Of a stretch of 64,000 nucleotides of DNA, positions 15,193 through 23,457 are shown one piece after another. This stretch comes from Verrucomicrobiota bacterium (GTDB taxonomy: Bacteria; Verrucomicrobiota; Verrucomicrobiia; Limisphaerales; UBA9464). The notes under the pieces were generated by a model that was given only the letters and a program-made list of their open reading frames with translations, was not told the DNA's origin and searched no databases. The stretch lies in the NCBI GenBank assembly GCA_947454705.1, contig CANGKZ010000020.1, forward strand, positions 1 through 64,000, given 5' to 3'. The stretch's first letter is position 1. The number at the start of each line of letters is the position of its first letter. A program made the position numbers and the translations under genes.

Positions 15193-16983
15193 ATGAACGC
15201 GGAACTCCTCAACAAGGCCAAGTCGCTCGGATTTTCCGACCGGCAAATCGCCCACCTGACCGGCACCACCGAAGACTCGGTGCGCGCCACTCGCAAGCAG
15301 CTCGGCATCGTGCCCAGCTACCGTCTGGTGGACACCTGCGCCGCCGAGTTTGCGGCCTACACCCCGTACTACTATTCGTCCTACGATCGCGGCGACGACG
15401 AAGTCAAAGGCAACACCGCCCGCAAGGTCATGATCCTCGGCGGCGGCCCCAACCGCATCGGCCAGGGTATCGAATTTGATTACTGCTGCGTCCACGCCGC
15501 CTTCGCGCTGAAGGAGGACGGATTCGAGACCCTGATGGTGAACTCGAACCCCGAGACCGTCTCCACCGACTACGACACCTCGGACAAGCTGTTCTTCGAA
15601 CCTCTCACCCTCGAGGACGTTCTGCACATCTACGAACGCGAGAAGTGCTGGGGCGCCATCGCCCAGTTCGGCGGACAAACCCCGCTCAACCTCGCCCTCG
15701 GCCTGCAGAAGAACGGCGTCAACATCATCGGCACCTCCCCGCAAAGCATCGAGGTGGCCGAAGATCGCAAACTTTTCGCGGCCATGCTCAATCGCCTGGG
15801 GATTCCCCAGCCGCCCAACGGCCTCGCCGTAAACGCCGAGGAAGCCCTCGAGGCCAGCCGCCGTCTCGGTTACCCAGTTTTGGTACGCCCTTCGTTCGTC
15901 CTTGGCGGACGCGCGATGCAGATCGTCTACTCCGACGCCGAACTGTCCCACTACATGAAGTTCGCTGTGGAAGCTTCCCCCGAGCGCCCGGTGCTCGTGG
16001 ACAAGTTTCTGGAAGATGCCACCGAAGTGGACGTGGACTGCATTTCCGACGTCGGCCATTTCGATGATCCGTCCAAGGGCACGATCGTGATTGGCGGCAT
16101 GCTCGAGCACATCGAGTTCGCCGGCGTTCACTCTGGCGATGCCGCGATGGTCATGCCGCCGCACACGCTCTCGAAGGAAACCATTGCGGTCATCCGCGAG
16201 TACACGCACGCGATGGCGCGCGAACTCCGCGTGGTCGGCCTCATGAACGTGCAGTACGCCGTCAAGGGCGACACCGTGTACGTGCTCGAAGTCAACCCAC
16301 GCGCCTCCCGCACGGTTCCCTTTGTCTCCAAGGCCATCGGACGCCCCTTGGCCAAGCTCGCCGCCAAGGTCATGGCCGGAAAGACGCTCAAGGAACTGGG
16401 CTTCACCGAAGAACTCTGGACCAAATACTGGGCCGTGAAGGAATCGGTCTTCCCGTTCAACCGCTTCCCTGGACAGGACATCGTTCTTTCCCCGGAAATG
16501 CGATCCACAGGCGAAGTCATGGGCCTCGATGCCGATCTCGGCATTGCCTACGCCAAGGCGCAGATGGCCGCTGGCTCCCCGCTGCCGTTGTCCGGAACGG
16601 TCTTCCTCTCCGTGGCTGATTCTCACAAGAAGGACGCTGCCGCGGTAGCCAAGCAGTTCGCGGATCTCGGATTTGAATTGGTGGCCACCAACGGCACCGC
16701 CGCGATTCTGGAGAAGGCCGGCATCAAGGTGCGTCGTACCCTTAAGGTGCTCGAAGGGCGCCCGAACGTGGTGGATCTCCTCAAGAACCACGAAATCCAA
16801 CTCGTGGTCAACACCCCGAGCGGTGCTGCGCCGCGCGAGGATGAAATCCGCATTCGTTCCACGGCCGTGATGACCGGAACTCCGATCATGACCACGTTGA
16901 GCGGTGCCCGCGCTGCCGCCTTCGGCATCGCCGCGTTGAAGCGATCGGGCTACACGGTCACGACCGTTCAGGAATACCACTGA
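15193..16983 (+). CDS. carB: carbamoyl-phosphate synthase large subunit, C-terminal section (split carB)
   Basis: A 596-residue protein that aligns to roughly the last 60 percent of a normal 1070-residue CarB. It starts at the oligomerisation domain (LNKAKSLGFSDRQIAHLTG), continues with the second ATP-grasp unit (GGGPNRIGQGIEFDYC, EVNPRASRTVPFVSKAIG) that makes carbamoyl phosphate from carbamate, and ends with the MGS-like allosteric domain (about 460-596). The N-terminal carboxyphosphate-forming half is absent: upstream is a 100-bp gap and then an unrelated gene. Start ATG 15193 follows a TTG codon. Split carB genes are known in some archaea and Aquifex, so the other half is probably encoded elsewhere. 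A strong terminator follows. Confidence 0.93.
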   Translation: MNAELLNKAKSLGFSDRQIAHLTGTTEDSVRATRKQLGIVPSYRLVDTCAAEFAAYTPYYYSSYDRGDDEVKGNTARKVMILGGGPNRIGQGIEFDYCCVHAAFALKEDGFETLMVNSNPETVSTDYDTSDKLFFEPLTLEDVLHIYEREKCWGAIAQFGGQTPLNLALGLQKNGVNIIGTSPQSIEVAEDRKLFAAMLNRLGIPQPPNGLAVNAEEALEASRRLGYPVLVRPSFVLGGRAMQIVYSDAELSHYMKFAVEASPERPVLVDKFLEDATEVDVDCISDVGHFDDPSKGTIVIGGMLEHIEFAGVHSGDAAMVMPPHTLSKETIAVIREYTHAMARELRVVGLMNVQYAVKGDTVYVLEVNPRASRTVPFVSKAIGRPLAKLAAKVMAGKTLKELGFTEELWTKYWAVKESVFPFNRFPGQDIVLSPEMRSTGEVMGLDADLGIAYAKAQMAAGSPLPLSGTVFLSVADSHKKDAAAVAKQFADLGFELVATNGTAAILEKAGIKVRRTLKVLEGRPNVVDLLKNHEIQLVVNTPSGAAPREDEIRIRSTAVMTGTPIMTTLSGARAAAFGIAALKRSGYTVTTVQEYH

Positions 16984-17026
16984 TTCACAAACGTTGGGCC
17001 GTCTCGCCGGGCTGATTTTTTGAAGA

Positions 17027-17054
17027 GGGCACGCAGCAATGCGTGCCCTTTTTT
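17027..17054 (+). terminator. intrinsic terminator of carB
   Basis: A perfect 8-bp stem GGGCACGC/GCGTGCCC with a six-base loop, followed by TTTTTT. It lies 44 bp after the carB stop codon. Confidence 0.9.
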
Positions 17055-17153
17055 GTTGGTTGGAACTTGTCTCGCGACTCGCGGAAGCGACAGACACCGG
17101 CGGTTGAACTGTTGAGGGGGAATGCGCCGCACCCAACTTTTTCCGATTTGGAA

Positions 17154-17298
17154 TGAGAATAGCCCAGGTCTTCAGGCCTGGGTTCTAAAGAGGTGGGTGT
17201 CGTCGAGTCCCAGCGGGACGACAGAGTTGCCTTTCTGCCATCCCTCCGGAATTTGATCCGTGTCTAGGCATGATCCCTGAAGGCCGCGGCTATTCTCA
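17154..17298. repeat. 145-bp element with perfect 11-bp terminal inverted repeats (MITE- or REP-like)
   Basis: The ends TGAGAATAGCC (17154-17164) and GGCTATTCTCA (17288-17298) are exact inverted repeats. Inside are further short palindromes (CCCAGGTCTTCAGGCCTGGG; GTCCCAGCGGGAC). There is no coding capacity. It lies between the carB terminator and the porin terminator. Similar AGTCCCxxxGGGAC-type intergenic elements are, from general knowledge, dispersed in Verrucomicrobia; copy number cannot be tested here. Confidence 0.65.
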
Positions 17299-17307
17299 CC
17301 CACCTCC

Positions 17308-17343
17308 AAAAAAACAAAAAACCCTCCGGTTGCCCGGAGGGTT
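17308..17343 (-). terminator. intrinsic terminator of the porin gene
   Basis: Stem AACCCTCCGG/CCGGAGGGTT (17320-17329 with 17334-17343) and a four-base loop. On the minus strand it is followed by a T-rich tract complementary to AAAAAAACAAAAAA. It lies 18 bp past the porin stop. Confidence 0.9.
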
Positions 17344-17361
17344 TTGAAGGAGTCAGTTCGC

Positions 17362-18498
17362 TTAGAACTTGTAGATGACGTTCAGAGCGACGCTGTAGTC
17401 GTTGCGCTTGGCACCGGTGCCGAAGATCGCGGAAGCGCCGTTGGCGGCGTGATCCCAGCGGAATTCAGCGCGGGTGACAACGTTAGCCCAGAGGGAGTAG
17501 TCCAGGGTAACGGTGCTGCCGAAGAACTTCTCGTCGTTGCCGCCGCCGAAGTAACCGCCGCTCGAGGTGGCGTATTCTTCGCGGACGTTGGCCTTCAGCT
17601 TCTCAGTGAGGGTGTAGGTGGCGTAACCGGAGATGGCGTTGCCGTAGGAGCCGACACCATTGCCGTTGGCGAGGTAGTCATAGCCGACACCGACGCTCAG
17701 AGCCTTGACCGGGGTCGCAACAGACGCGCCGACGTACAGGTTCAGCGAGTCCTTCTTGGAGGCGAGAGCGCCAGAACCGTTGAATCCGCCGCCGCCGTCC
17801 ACGACACCAGCGTAGAGGGAGGAACCAGCGAGCCAGCCGAGGCTCTCAGGAGCCTTGACGGTGATGCCAGCCATGTAGGACTTGATCGTCTCGCCAGCAG
17901 CCTTGGCGTTGATCTTGCCGAACGCGGTGTTGGCGACGCCAGCAGTGGCTCCGATCACTTCGGAGAACTGATAGGCGGCGAGAACGCCAGTGTGGCTCAA
18001 GGGCTCGAGAGCGAAGCCGAAGGAGCGGCTGAAGTTCGGGTTGCCGACAGCGTCAGCAACTTCGTAACCGATGATCGGGTCAAACTGGCCGAGCTTGAAG
18101 TCGAGGCCGTTGCCAACCGGAGCGCGGAGGGCGACGTAGGCCTGCTTCACAGCGAGGTCGCTGCCGCTCAGGCTGCCGGGCATGATGCCAGCATCCGGGC
18201 CGAACCAGAGTTCGGTCTTGTAACCGGCCGACCAGGTGCCTTCGTCGAGGGGCTTCTCGAGAGCGAGCTTCACCACGTCAACGTTGAATCCGTCCTGGCG
18301 GTCATTGCCAGTATTGACGAAACGAGCGGCCTGGTTATGTCCAGAACCGAAGTTCCAAATGGCCGAAGTGTCAACGTATCCACTGAGCGTGGTCGCCGGC
18401 AACAGGGTGTTAACCGGGTGAGACTCTTCTGCGAGCACCGCCGAGGCGAGGCCCACCACACCGGTGGCCGCCAACGCAACTGTCCACTTGTTCATCAT
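17362..18498 (-). CDS. outer-membrane beta-barrel porin (BBP2/OmpL-like)
   Basis: A 378-residue secreted barrel protein. An N-terminal signal peptide (MNKWTVALAATGVVGLASAVLA, likely cut before EESHP) is followed by alternating amphipathic strands rich in Tyr, Gly and Asn, and a C-terminal aromatic residue (VIYKF) as expected for BAM-dependent insertion. The sequence pattern is like the putative beta-barrel porin-2 family. Codon choice is very uniform, and a strong Shine-Dalgarno site and strong terminator are present; both suggest high expression. The substrate is unknown. Two adjacent ATG codons (18498 and 18495) are possible starts. Confidence 0.88.
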   Translation of the reverse strand: MMNKWTVALAATGVVGLASAVLAEESHPVNTLLPATTLSGYVDTSAIWNFGSGHNQAARFVNTGNDRQDGFNVDVVKLALEKPLDEGTWSAGYKTELWFGPDAGIMPGSLSGSDLAVKQAYVALRAPVGNGLDFKLGQFDPIIGYEVADAVGNPNFSRSFGFALEPLSHTGVLAAYQFSEVIGATAGVANTAFGKINAKAAGETIKSYMAGITVKAPESLGWLAGSSLYAGVVDGGGGFNGSGALASKKDSLNLYVGASVATPVKALSVGVGYDYLANGNGVGSYGNAISGYATYTLTEKLKANVREEYATSSGGYFGGGNDEKFFGSTVTLDYSLWANVVTRAEFRWDHAANGASAIFGTGAKRNDYSVALNVIYKF

Positions 18499-18505
18499 GT
18501 CAGTT

Positions 18506-18511
18506 CCTCCT
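18506..18511 (-). promoter_or_regulatory. strong Shine-Dalgarno site of the porin
   Basis: AGGAGG on the minus strand, seven bases before ATG 18498. Most genes in this window lack such a site, so it marks this gene as heavily translated. Confidence 0.8.
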
Positions 18512-18665
18512 GAACTACTTCCAATTATGTGTTGTTAGTCGTGTGCATTCTTACGCGGGTAAAAAACAGTTCACCCACGGCGCCCAAAATGGCGCGTCTG
18601 GAGGGGACAGTAGAAACCCCTCGCTTCGATTGACAACTCCTTTTTTCGGAGTGGAGTGGTCCGCT

Positions 18666-20102
18666 TTAGGCAGAGCGGGCTGCAGAACACTCAACTGTCT
18701 CCCCGCGTACGGGTTGCAAAATGCGGACCTTGGGCAGTCGGGCAGAGATTTCCGCCGCCATCCATTGACGGGCTTCAGGCTCACCATGACCCAAAACCAC
18801 GGTTTTCGGGCCCATCTGCTCCACCCAGTCCACCAGGTCCTCACGCAACGCGTGGGCGGTGAGATCGAAGGTTTCCACCCGACACCGACGCCGGATATGC
18901 CCCGCCCCGGCGCTGAACAGAAATTCCTGACCCGGCGCCGCCGCACGGAGGCGCCCGGCCGGAGATTCCGGATCGGTGTACCCCACAAAGCAGATTCCCG
19001 CCCTCGGGTTCTCCAGCATCCGCATCGCCAGGGTGTGGGATCCGGTATTCTCGGTCATCATCCCCGCCGTCATTACAAAAATCTTGGGTCCGTTCAGGCC
19101 GATCGACTCCACCTCCCGACCCGACAGCACGGTCAACTGCAGCGCTTCGGTCAGGCGAAGCTTCGGATGCGACCGGTGGGTTCCCTTCGCCTGAAGGTCG
19201 TAAATTTCGGTAAACACCCGTCCCAACCCGCCAATGTACACCGGTTGACGCCGGATCTTGCCCTTCTGCATGAGCAACGCCAGGAAGGCCAGGATCTCCT
19301 GGGTCCGCCCCAGTCCGAACGCCGGAATCAACACCGGACCATTGCGGGAGAGCACCGATTGAAGGGTCTCCTCCAGCCGGTCCAACTCATCCTGACGCGT
19401 GAATCCCGGGGCCACCGCGTGGTTACCACGGGTGGACTCCAAAATCAGCGTGTCTGCCTTCACCTCATCGAACCGGGCCCCGCGCAGCAGGGTCTGGTCG
19501 TGAAAACACACGTCGCCCGAATAGAACAGACTCGATTTGCCGCTCTTCACCAGCACGCCGGCCGACCCCAGCGTGTGCCCGGCATCGAAGAACTCCAACG
19601 TCGGCCCGGCCGTCTTGGATGCCATCCGTCCCCAGGAAATCTCCTTCCGATACGGGATCCCCTGGAACACCGCGGCGTACTCATCCACCTCCTCGTGCGA
19701 GAACAGCGGATACCCCTTGATGCCGTTTTCATCGCGCTGCCGCACCATCACGTTCACCGAATTGTGGAGCACCCGTTCCACCAGGAAATAGCTGGGAACG
19801 GTCATGAATACCGGCGCCTGGGGAAAATAACGCAGAGCCACCGGCAGCGCCCCCACGTGGTCCAAATGACAATGCGAAAGGGCGATGGCATCCACCTCCA
19901 CGTCCTTCACCGAATCCAGCAACGGCAGGATCTCCAAGCCCACCCGGCCCGGATGAGTTCCGGCATCGAGCAGAAGATTATGCCCGTTCAGCGAGGCCAG
20001 CCAGCAGCTGGCTCCAATGCCTTCGTCGGGATTCAGATGAGTGATACGCACCCGCAGAGGATTCCAGAAAACAAGGTCGCACGCGACTGCGGAGATGGAC
20101 AT
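18666..20102 (-). CDS. MBL-fold beta-CASP metallo-hydrolase (RNA-processing exonuclease-like)
   Basis: A 478-residue cytoplasmic protein. The metallo-beta-lactamase Zn motif HCHLDH is at 77-82, the third ligand region is DAGHTLGSAG, and SGDVCFHD supplies the bridging Asp. The beta-CASP insert follows (LILESTRGNH, PAFGLGRTQEIL) and then the C-terminal RNA-metabolising motif (FDLTAHALREDL, VVLGHGE). Relatives of this CPSF73/YsH1-like group cleave RNA; the exact substrate is unknown. The start is ATG 20102; a GTG at 20051 (VRITHLNPDEG) would fit the family N-terminus equally well. Divergent from the hydrolase gene. Confidence 0.88.
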   Translation of the reverse strand: MSISAVACDLVFWNPLRVRITHLNPDEGIGASCWLASLNGHNLLLDAGTHPGRVGLEILPLLDSVKDVEVDAIALSHCHLDHVGALPVALRYFPQAPVFMTVPSYFLVERVLHNSVNVMVRQRDENGIKGYPLFSHEEVDEYAAVFQGIPYRKEISWGRMASKTAGPTLEFFDAGHTLGSAGVLVKSGKSSLFYSGDVCFHDQTLLRGARFDEVKADTLILESTRGNHAVAPGFTRQDELDRLEETLQSVLSRNGPVLIPAFGLGRTQEILAFLALLMQKGKIRRQPVYIGGLGRVFTEIYDLQAKGTHRSHPKLRLTEALQLTVLSGREVESIGLNGPKIFVMTAGMMTENTGSHTLAMRMLENPRAGICFVGYTDPESPAGRLRAAAPGQEFLFSAGAGHIRRRCRVETFDLTAHALREDLVDWVEQMGPKTVVLGHGEPEARQWMAAEISARLPKVRILQPVRGETVECSAARSA

Positions 20103-20175
20103 CCCCCAAGTTTTTGAGGCATCGCCACCCTTTGCCGGGACTTGTCGGAAACTCCAAACCCGTCAACGTCACGCC

Positions 20176-21231
20176 ATGAATCCCCGGCAAACCGCCCGCC
20201 CCCGGAACCCAATCTGGATCGGACTTTTCCTCGGAATTCTCACCCTCGTCCCCGCATCGCCGCGCGCCGCTGAGGCGAAGACCGAAGGCATTCCCTCGCG
20301 CGACACCATTCTCCGCCGCATGGAGACCATTTTTGGTCCGCTTCCCGGACCCGAACGCCGCGTGACGCTCGATCCCGAGGTGCTTTCGGAGACCGACTGC
20401 GGGTCGTTCGTTCGACGCGACATCACCTACCGCAGCGAGCCCGGATCACGCGTCCCCGCGTTTCTGCTCATTCCGAAAACGGCGCTCCGATCCGGCACTC
20501 CCCTTCGTCACCCCGCCGCGCTCGCGCTCCACCAGACCCACGCCGCGGGACGACGCGTGGTGGTGGGATTGGGCAATTCTCCGGACGACGAATACGGCGT
20601 GGAACTCGCCCACCGCGGATGGGTGGTGCTGGCGCCGGCGTATCCGCAACTCGCCGATTACGCGCCTGACATCCTTGGACTCGGCCACGCCAGCGGATCC
20701 ATGAAGGCCGTCTGGGACAACGTCCGAGGACTCGACCTGCTCGCCTCCCTCCCCTTCGTCCGCACCAATGGATTCGCCTCCATCGGTCACTCGCTCGGCG
20801 GGCACAACGGCCTCTTCACCGCCGCCTTTGACTCCCGCATCCGCGTGGTGGTCACCAGCTGTGGATTCGATTCCTTCCGCGACTACCGCGGCGCCAACCC
20901 CGATCTCTGGCGCGCCGGCCAGGGCTGGTGCCAGGTGCGCTACATGCCCCGGCTTGCTGCGTACCAAAATCGGTTGGATCAAATTCCCTTCGATTTTTCG
21001 GATGTTCTCGCCGCGATCGCCCCGCGACGCGTGTTCGTCAACGCCCCCACCGGCGACACCAATTTCAAATGGGACAGCGTGGACCACGTGGTTCGGACCG
21101 CCACGGGGATTGCGCAGGTTTCCGGCGAATGGGTGACCGTTCGACACCCCGAGGCCCCGCATCAATTCCCATCCGCGCTGCGCCAGGATGCCTATCGGAT
21201 CCTGGAGGAAACCCTCGGAAAAGCCCCGTAA
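20176..21231 (+). CDS. secreted alpha/beta hydrolase (dienelactone hydrolase/acetyl-xylan-esterase-like)
   Basis: A 351-residue exported hydrolase. The signal peptide is within residues 10-33 (IWIGLFLGILTLVPASPRAAEA). The nucleophile elbow is GHSLGG with Ser206, the catalytic His is probably in HPEAPHQFP near the C-terminus, and an Asp is likely around GDTNFKWDSVDH. Fold and arrangement resemble the large secreted esterases of Planctomycetes and Verrucomicrobia that act on polysaccharide esters; the substrate is unknown. ATG 20176 was chosen because it gives a proper signal peptide; the frame is open further upstream. Confidence 0.82.
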   Translation: MNPRQTARPRNPIWIGLFLGILTLVPASPRAAEAKTEGIPSRDTILRRMETIFGPLPGPERRVTLDPEVLSETDCGSFVRRDITYRSEPGSRVPAFLLIPKTALRSGTPLRHPAALALHQTHAAGRRVVVGLGNSPDDEYGVELAHRGWVVLAPAYPQLADYAPDILGLGHASGSMKAVWDNVRGLDLLASLPFVRTNGFASIGHSLGGHNGLFTAAFDSRIRVVVTSCGFDSFRDYRGANPDLWRAGQGWCQVRYMPRLAAYQNRLDQIPFDFSDVLAAIAPRRVFVNAPTGDTNFKWDSVDHVVRTATGIAQVSGEWVTVRHPEAPHQFPSALRQDAYRILEETLGKAP

Positions 21232-21290
21232 AGCGGGCCCATCCGCGCCTTTTCGGCCCCCCGGAGGGCGGAAGTGCTGCATCTGCTGGC

Positions 21291-21353
21291 GGAATTCATC
21301 CCGCCAAACCCCGGGTTCATACCATCGAACCCTGGGTTGATCCCATCCCGCGT
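21291..21353 (+). promoter_or_regulatory. three 21-bp tandem repeats, candidate LytTR operator
   Basis: Units start at 21291, 21312 and 21333, with cores ATTCAT, GTTCAT and GTTGAT at exactly 21-bp spacing. Units 2 and 3 contain palindromes AACCCCGGGTT (21307-21317) and AACCCTGGGTT (21328-21338). LytTR regulators bind 9-bp direct repeats, consensus core GTTNRK, with 12-13 bp between them, that is a 21-22 bp period. The site lies 115 bp before the EF-hand gene and in the same cluster as a LytTR regulator gene. The match covers only the 3' core of the consensus. A weak 65-codon open frame also runs through the repeats. Confidence 0.5.
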
Positions 21354-21467
21354 GGAGTGCGCGGCAACCCGGCCTAGCGTGTCCCCACAACGAACGACCG
21401 CCGGACACCGGATGGTCGGAGCAGAAAAAACAAAACGCAGCGAACGCAGCAACAACACAACACTCCT

Positions 21468-21983
21468 ATGAAAACCACCAAGTCCCTCTCCCTACTCCTC
21501 GCCACGGCCGCGCTGGCCCTGACCGGATCCATCGCCGCCTTCGGCCAAGCCGACACCGCCGCCCCCTCTGACGCCCCGGCCAAGCCCGCCCACCGCGGCG
21601 GCGGACGTCCCCCGCTTCCTCCTGAAATCCGCGACAAGTACGACGTGAACAAGGATGGCAAGCTCGACGAAACCGAACGCGCCGCCCTCAAGGCCGACAT
21701 CGATTCCGGCAAAGTCACCCTTCCCAAGCGCGGACCCGGCGGCCCTGGCGGTCCTGGTGGCCCCGAGGGCAAGGGCGGCAAAGGGGGCAAGGGCCGCCCG
21801 GTCTCCAAGGAAGCGCTCGAGAAGTACGACGCGAACAAGGACGGCAAGCTCGACGCCACGGAGCGCGCGACGATGAAGGCCGACATCGACAGCGGTGCCT
21901 TCGTCCCGCCCCAGCGCCCCCACGGTCGTCCCGAAGGCCGGCCGGAAGGTCACCCCGAAGACGCCCCGGCCTCGAAGCAGTAA
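21468..21983 (+). CDS. secreted EF-hand protein
   Basis: A 171-residue exported protein. The signal peptide is within residues 1-26 (ending AAFGQ). Two canonical EF-hand calcium loops, DVNKDGKLDETE (59-70) and DANKDGKLDATE (121-132), are separated by a Gly/Pro/Lys-rich linker (GPGGPGGPGGPEGKGGKGG). The tail is rich in Gly, Pro, Arg and His. The two halves look like an internal duplication. It is probably a periplasmic or extracellular calcium-binding protein with no enzymatic domain. It precedes the LytS/LytTR genes but has its own terminator. Confidence 0.85.
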   Translation: MKTTKSLSLLLATAALALTGSIAAFGQADTAAPSDAPAKPAHRGGGRPPLPPEIRDKYDVNKDGKLDETERAALKADIDSGKVTLPKRGPGGPGGPGGPEGKGGKGGKGRPVSKEALEKYDANKDGKLDATERATMKADIDSGAFVPPQRPHGRPEGRPEGHPEDAPASKQ

Positions 21984-22023
21984 GCCACCCGGGTGCGGAT
22001 TGGATTGAGTGAACCCCGCACAC

Positions 22024-22060
22024 AGGCGCCCGTCGGAACTCCGGCGGGCGCCTTCTGTTT
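22024..22060 (+). terminator. intrinsic terminator after the EF-hand gene
   Basis: Stem AGGCGCCCG (22024-22032) with CGGGCGCCT (22045-22053), an additional inner CGG/CCG pairing, then TTCTGTTTT. It separates the EF-hand transcript from lytS, so the kinase genes would need read-through or their own promoter. Confidence 0.75.
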
Positions 22061-22104
22061 TCGCTTCCGCCTTTCACCTCACGGACTCCAGTCTTCCCTT
22101 CACC

Positions 22105-23457
22105 ATGTCGCCGAGCCGCACCGTCGCACCGCGTTCCCTCTTCGCGGTCGCCGCCCTGAGCGGACTCGCCTGGGTTGTCCTCGGCGCAGCATTCGCCGCC
22201 CAGCTCGTCTTCTCCGGATCCTTCACCTGGGAATCCGCGATCCGCATCTCCATCCGCGACTGGCTCCCCTGGGCGCTGCTTTCTCCGGGAGTGTTTGCCC
22301 TCGCCATCGTTTTCCCGCTCGAACGAGGCCACTGGATCGGACACCTGCCGGTGCACCTCGGAGCCTGCCTGCTCTCAGTGATCGCCTGCGAATGGCTCGG
22401 CCACGCGCTTCGCCCTGCGAACGAACTGAACCCACCGCCGGGAACCTCCTTCGGATCCAGTTCCGGCGGCCGACGCGGCCCCTCGGGTCGCCCGCCGCCC
22501 CAGGGACTCGATCCCCTCGACGACCCACGCCCTGGTCCTGGATCCGGTCCCGGCCCGGTCCCTGGCAAAGGAGCGGGGCGCGTCCCGGGGTTCGGCCCCG
22601 GAATGGGTCCCGATTTTGGTCCAGGTCCTTCTTCCAAGGGTTCGAGGTCCAAGCAGGAGCCGCCTCCCGGAGGCCTGCCCGGTCTCCCCGGGGGTGCCCT
22701 CTCCGCACGCGCACGGCTCAATGTGCCGGTGTACTGGGTGGTGGTCTGCGGGGCGCATGCGTTGATGTTCTATCGACGCTCCCAGGATCGCGAACGCCGC
22801 TCGCTCGAACTCGCCGCGAGTCTCGCGCAGGCCAAGCTGCAGGCCCTGCGCATGCAGCTTCAGCCCCACTTCCTCTTCAACACCCTCAATGCGATTTCCA
22901 CGCTGGTGCATCGCGATGCGAATGCGGCCGATGAAATGATCGGGAACCTCAGCGACTTCCTGCGGCTCACCCTGGAACACGCCGATCGGCAGGAAATCCC
23001 GCTCAGCGAGGAATTGGAATTCGTCCGACGCTACCTCGCCATCGAACAAGTCCGATTCGGAGAGCGCCTGAAAGTGGAGATCGAGGTTCCGGCTGAGCTT
23101 CTCTCGTTTCCCGTGCCCGCCCTCATTCTCCAGCCGTTGGTCGAGAATGCGCTGCGACACGGACTTGAGCCCAAGACCGGCGGCGGCCTGTTGCGAATCA
23201 GCGCGCAACGCAGCAACGAGTGGCTCGAGCTCTCGGTGATCGACAACGGTCGCGGCCTCCCCGCCACGCCTCCGCAGCGCACCGGAATCGGAGTCGCCAA
23301 CACGCGGGAGCGGCTCCGCGAACGCTACGGCGCAACGCCCGGTGCGGGACTCGACCTCTCGCCGGCCCCCGGCGGCGGAACGGCCGCCGTGATCCGCATC
23401 CCCACTTCCAGCGCTTTCCCGGATTCAACCGGAACCGCATCGGCCTCACGCCCATGA
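22105..23457 (+). CDS. LytS-type sensor histidine kinase with Pro/Gly-rich loop
   Basis: A 450-residue membrane sensor of the His_kinase (LytS/YehU) family. There are three hydrophobic segments in 11-100, then a roughly 97-residue loop (104-200) made almost only of Pro, Gly, Ser, Arg and Asp, then a fourth hydrophobic segment (207-222). A coiled coil leads to phospho-acceptor His255 in QPHFLFNT. The ATPase part has LVENALRHGL (N-box), DNGRGLP (G1), and GIGVANTRERL (G2). With N-in topology the Pro/Gly loop would face outside and could be the sensor. Start ATG 22105 was chosen; a GTG at 22009 is also open. It overlaps the regulator gene as ATGA. Confidence 0.9.
   Translation: MSPSRTVAPRSLFAVAALSGLAWVVLGAAFAAQLVFSGSFTWESAIRISIRDWLPWALLSPGVFALAIVFPLERGHWIGHLPVHLGACLLSVIACEWLGHALRPANELNPPPGTSFGSSSGGRRGPSGRPPPQGLDPLDDPRPGPGSGPGPVPGKGAGRVPGFGPGMGPDFGPGPSSKGSRSKQEPPPGGLPGLPGGALSARARLNVPVYWVVVCGAHALMFYRRSQDRERRSLELAASLAQAKLQALRMQLQPHFLFNTLNAISTLVHRDANAADEMIGNLSDFLRLTLEHADRQEIPLSEELEFVRRYLAIEQVRFGERLKVEIEVPAELLSFPVPALILQPLVENALRHGLEPKTGGGLLRISAQRSNEWLELSVIDNGRGLPATPPQRTGIGVANTRERLRERYGATPGAGLDLSPAPGGGTAAVIRIPTSSAFPDSTGTASASRP

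Noticed and set aside
15136-17136. A 666-codon minus-strand open frame opposite carB
   Set aside because: The plus strand carries clear CarB motifs throughout; the antisense frame is His/Gly/Val-rich, a typical shadow.
21274-21471. 65-codon frame with IPPNPGF/IPSNPGL repeats ending in ATGA overlap with the EF-hand gene
   Set aside because: Third positions are not GC-rich as in neighbouring genes; the repeat is better explained as a DNA-level 21-bp array. Kept only as an alternative reading.
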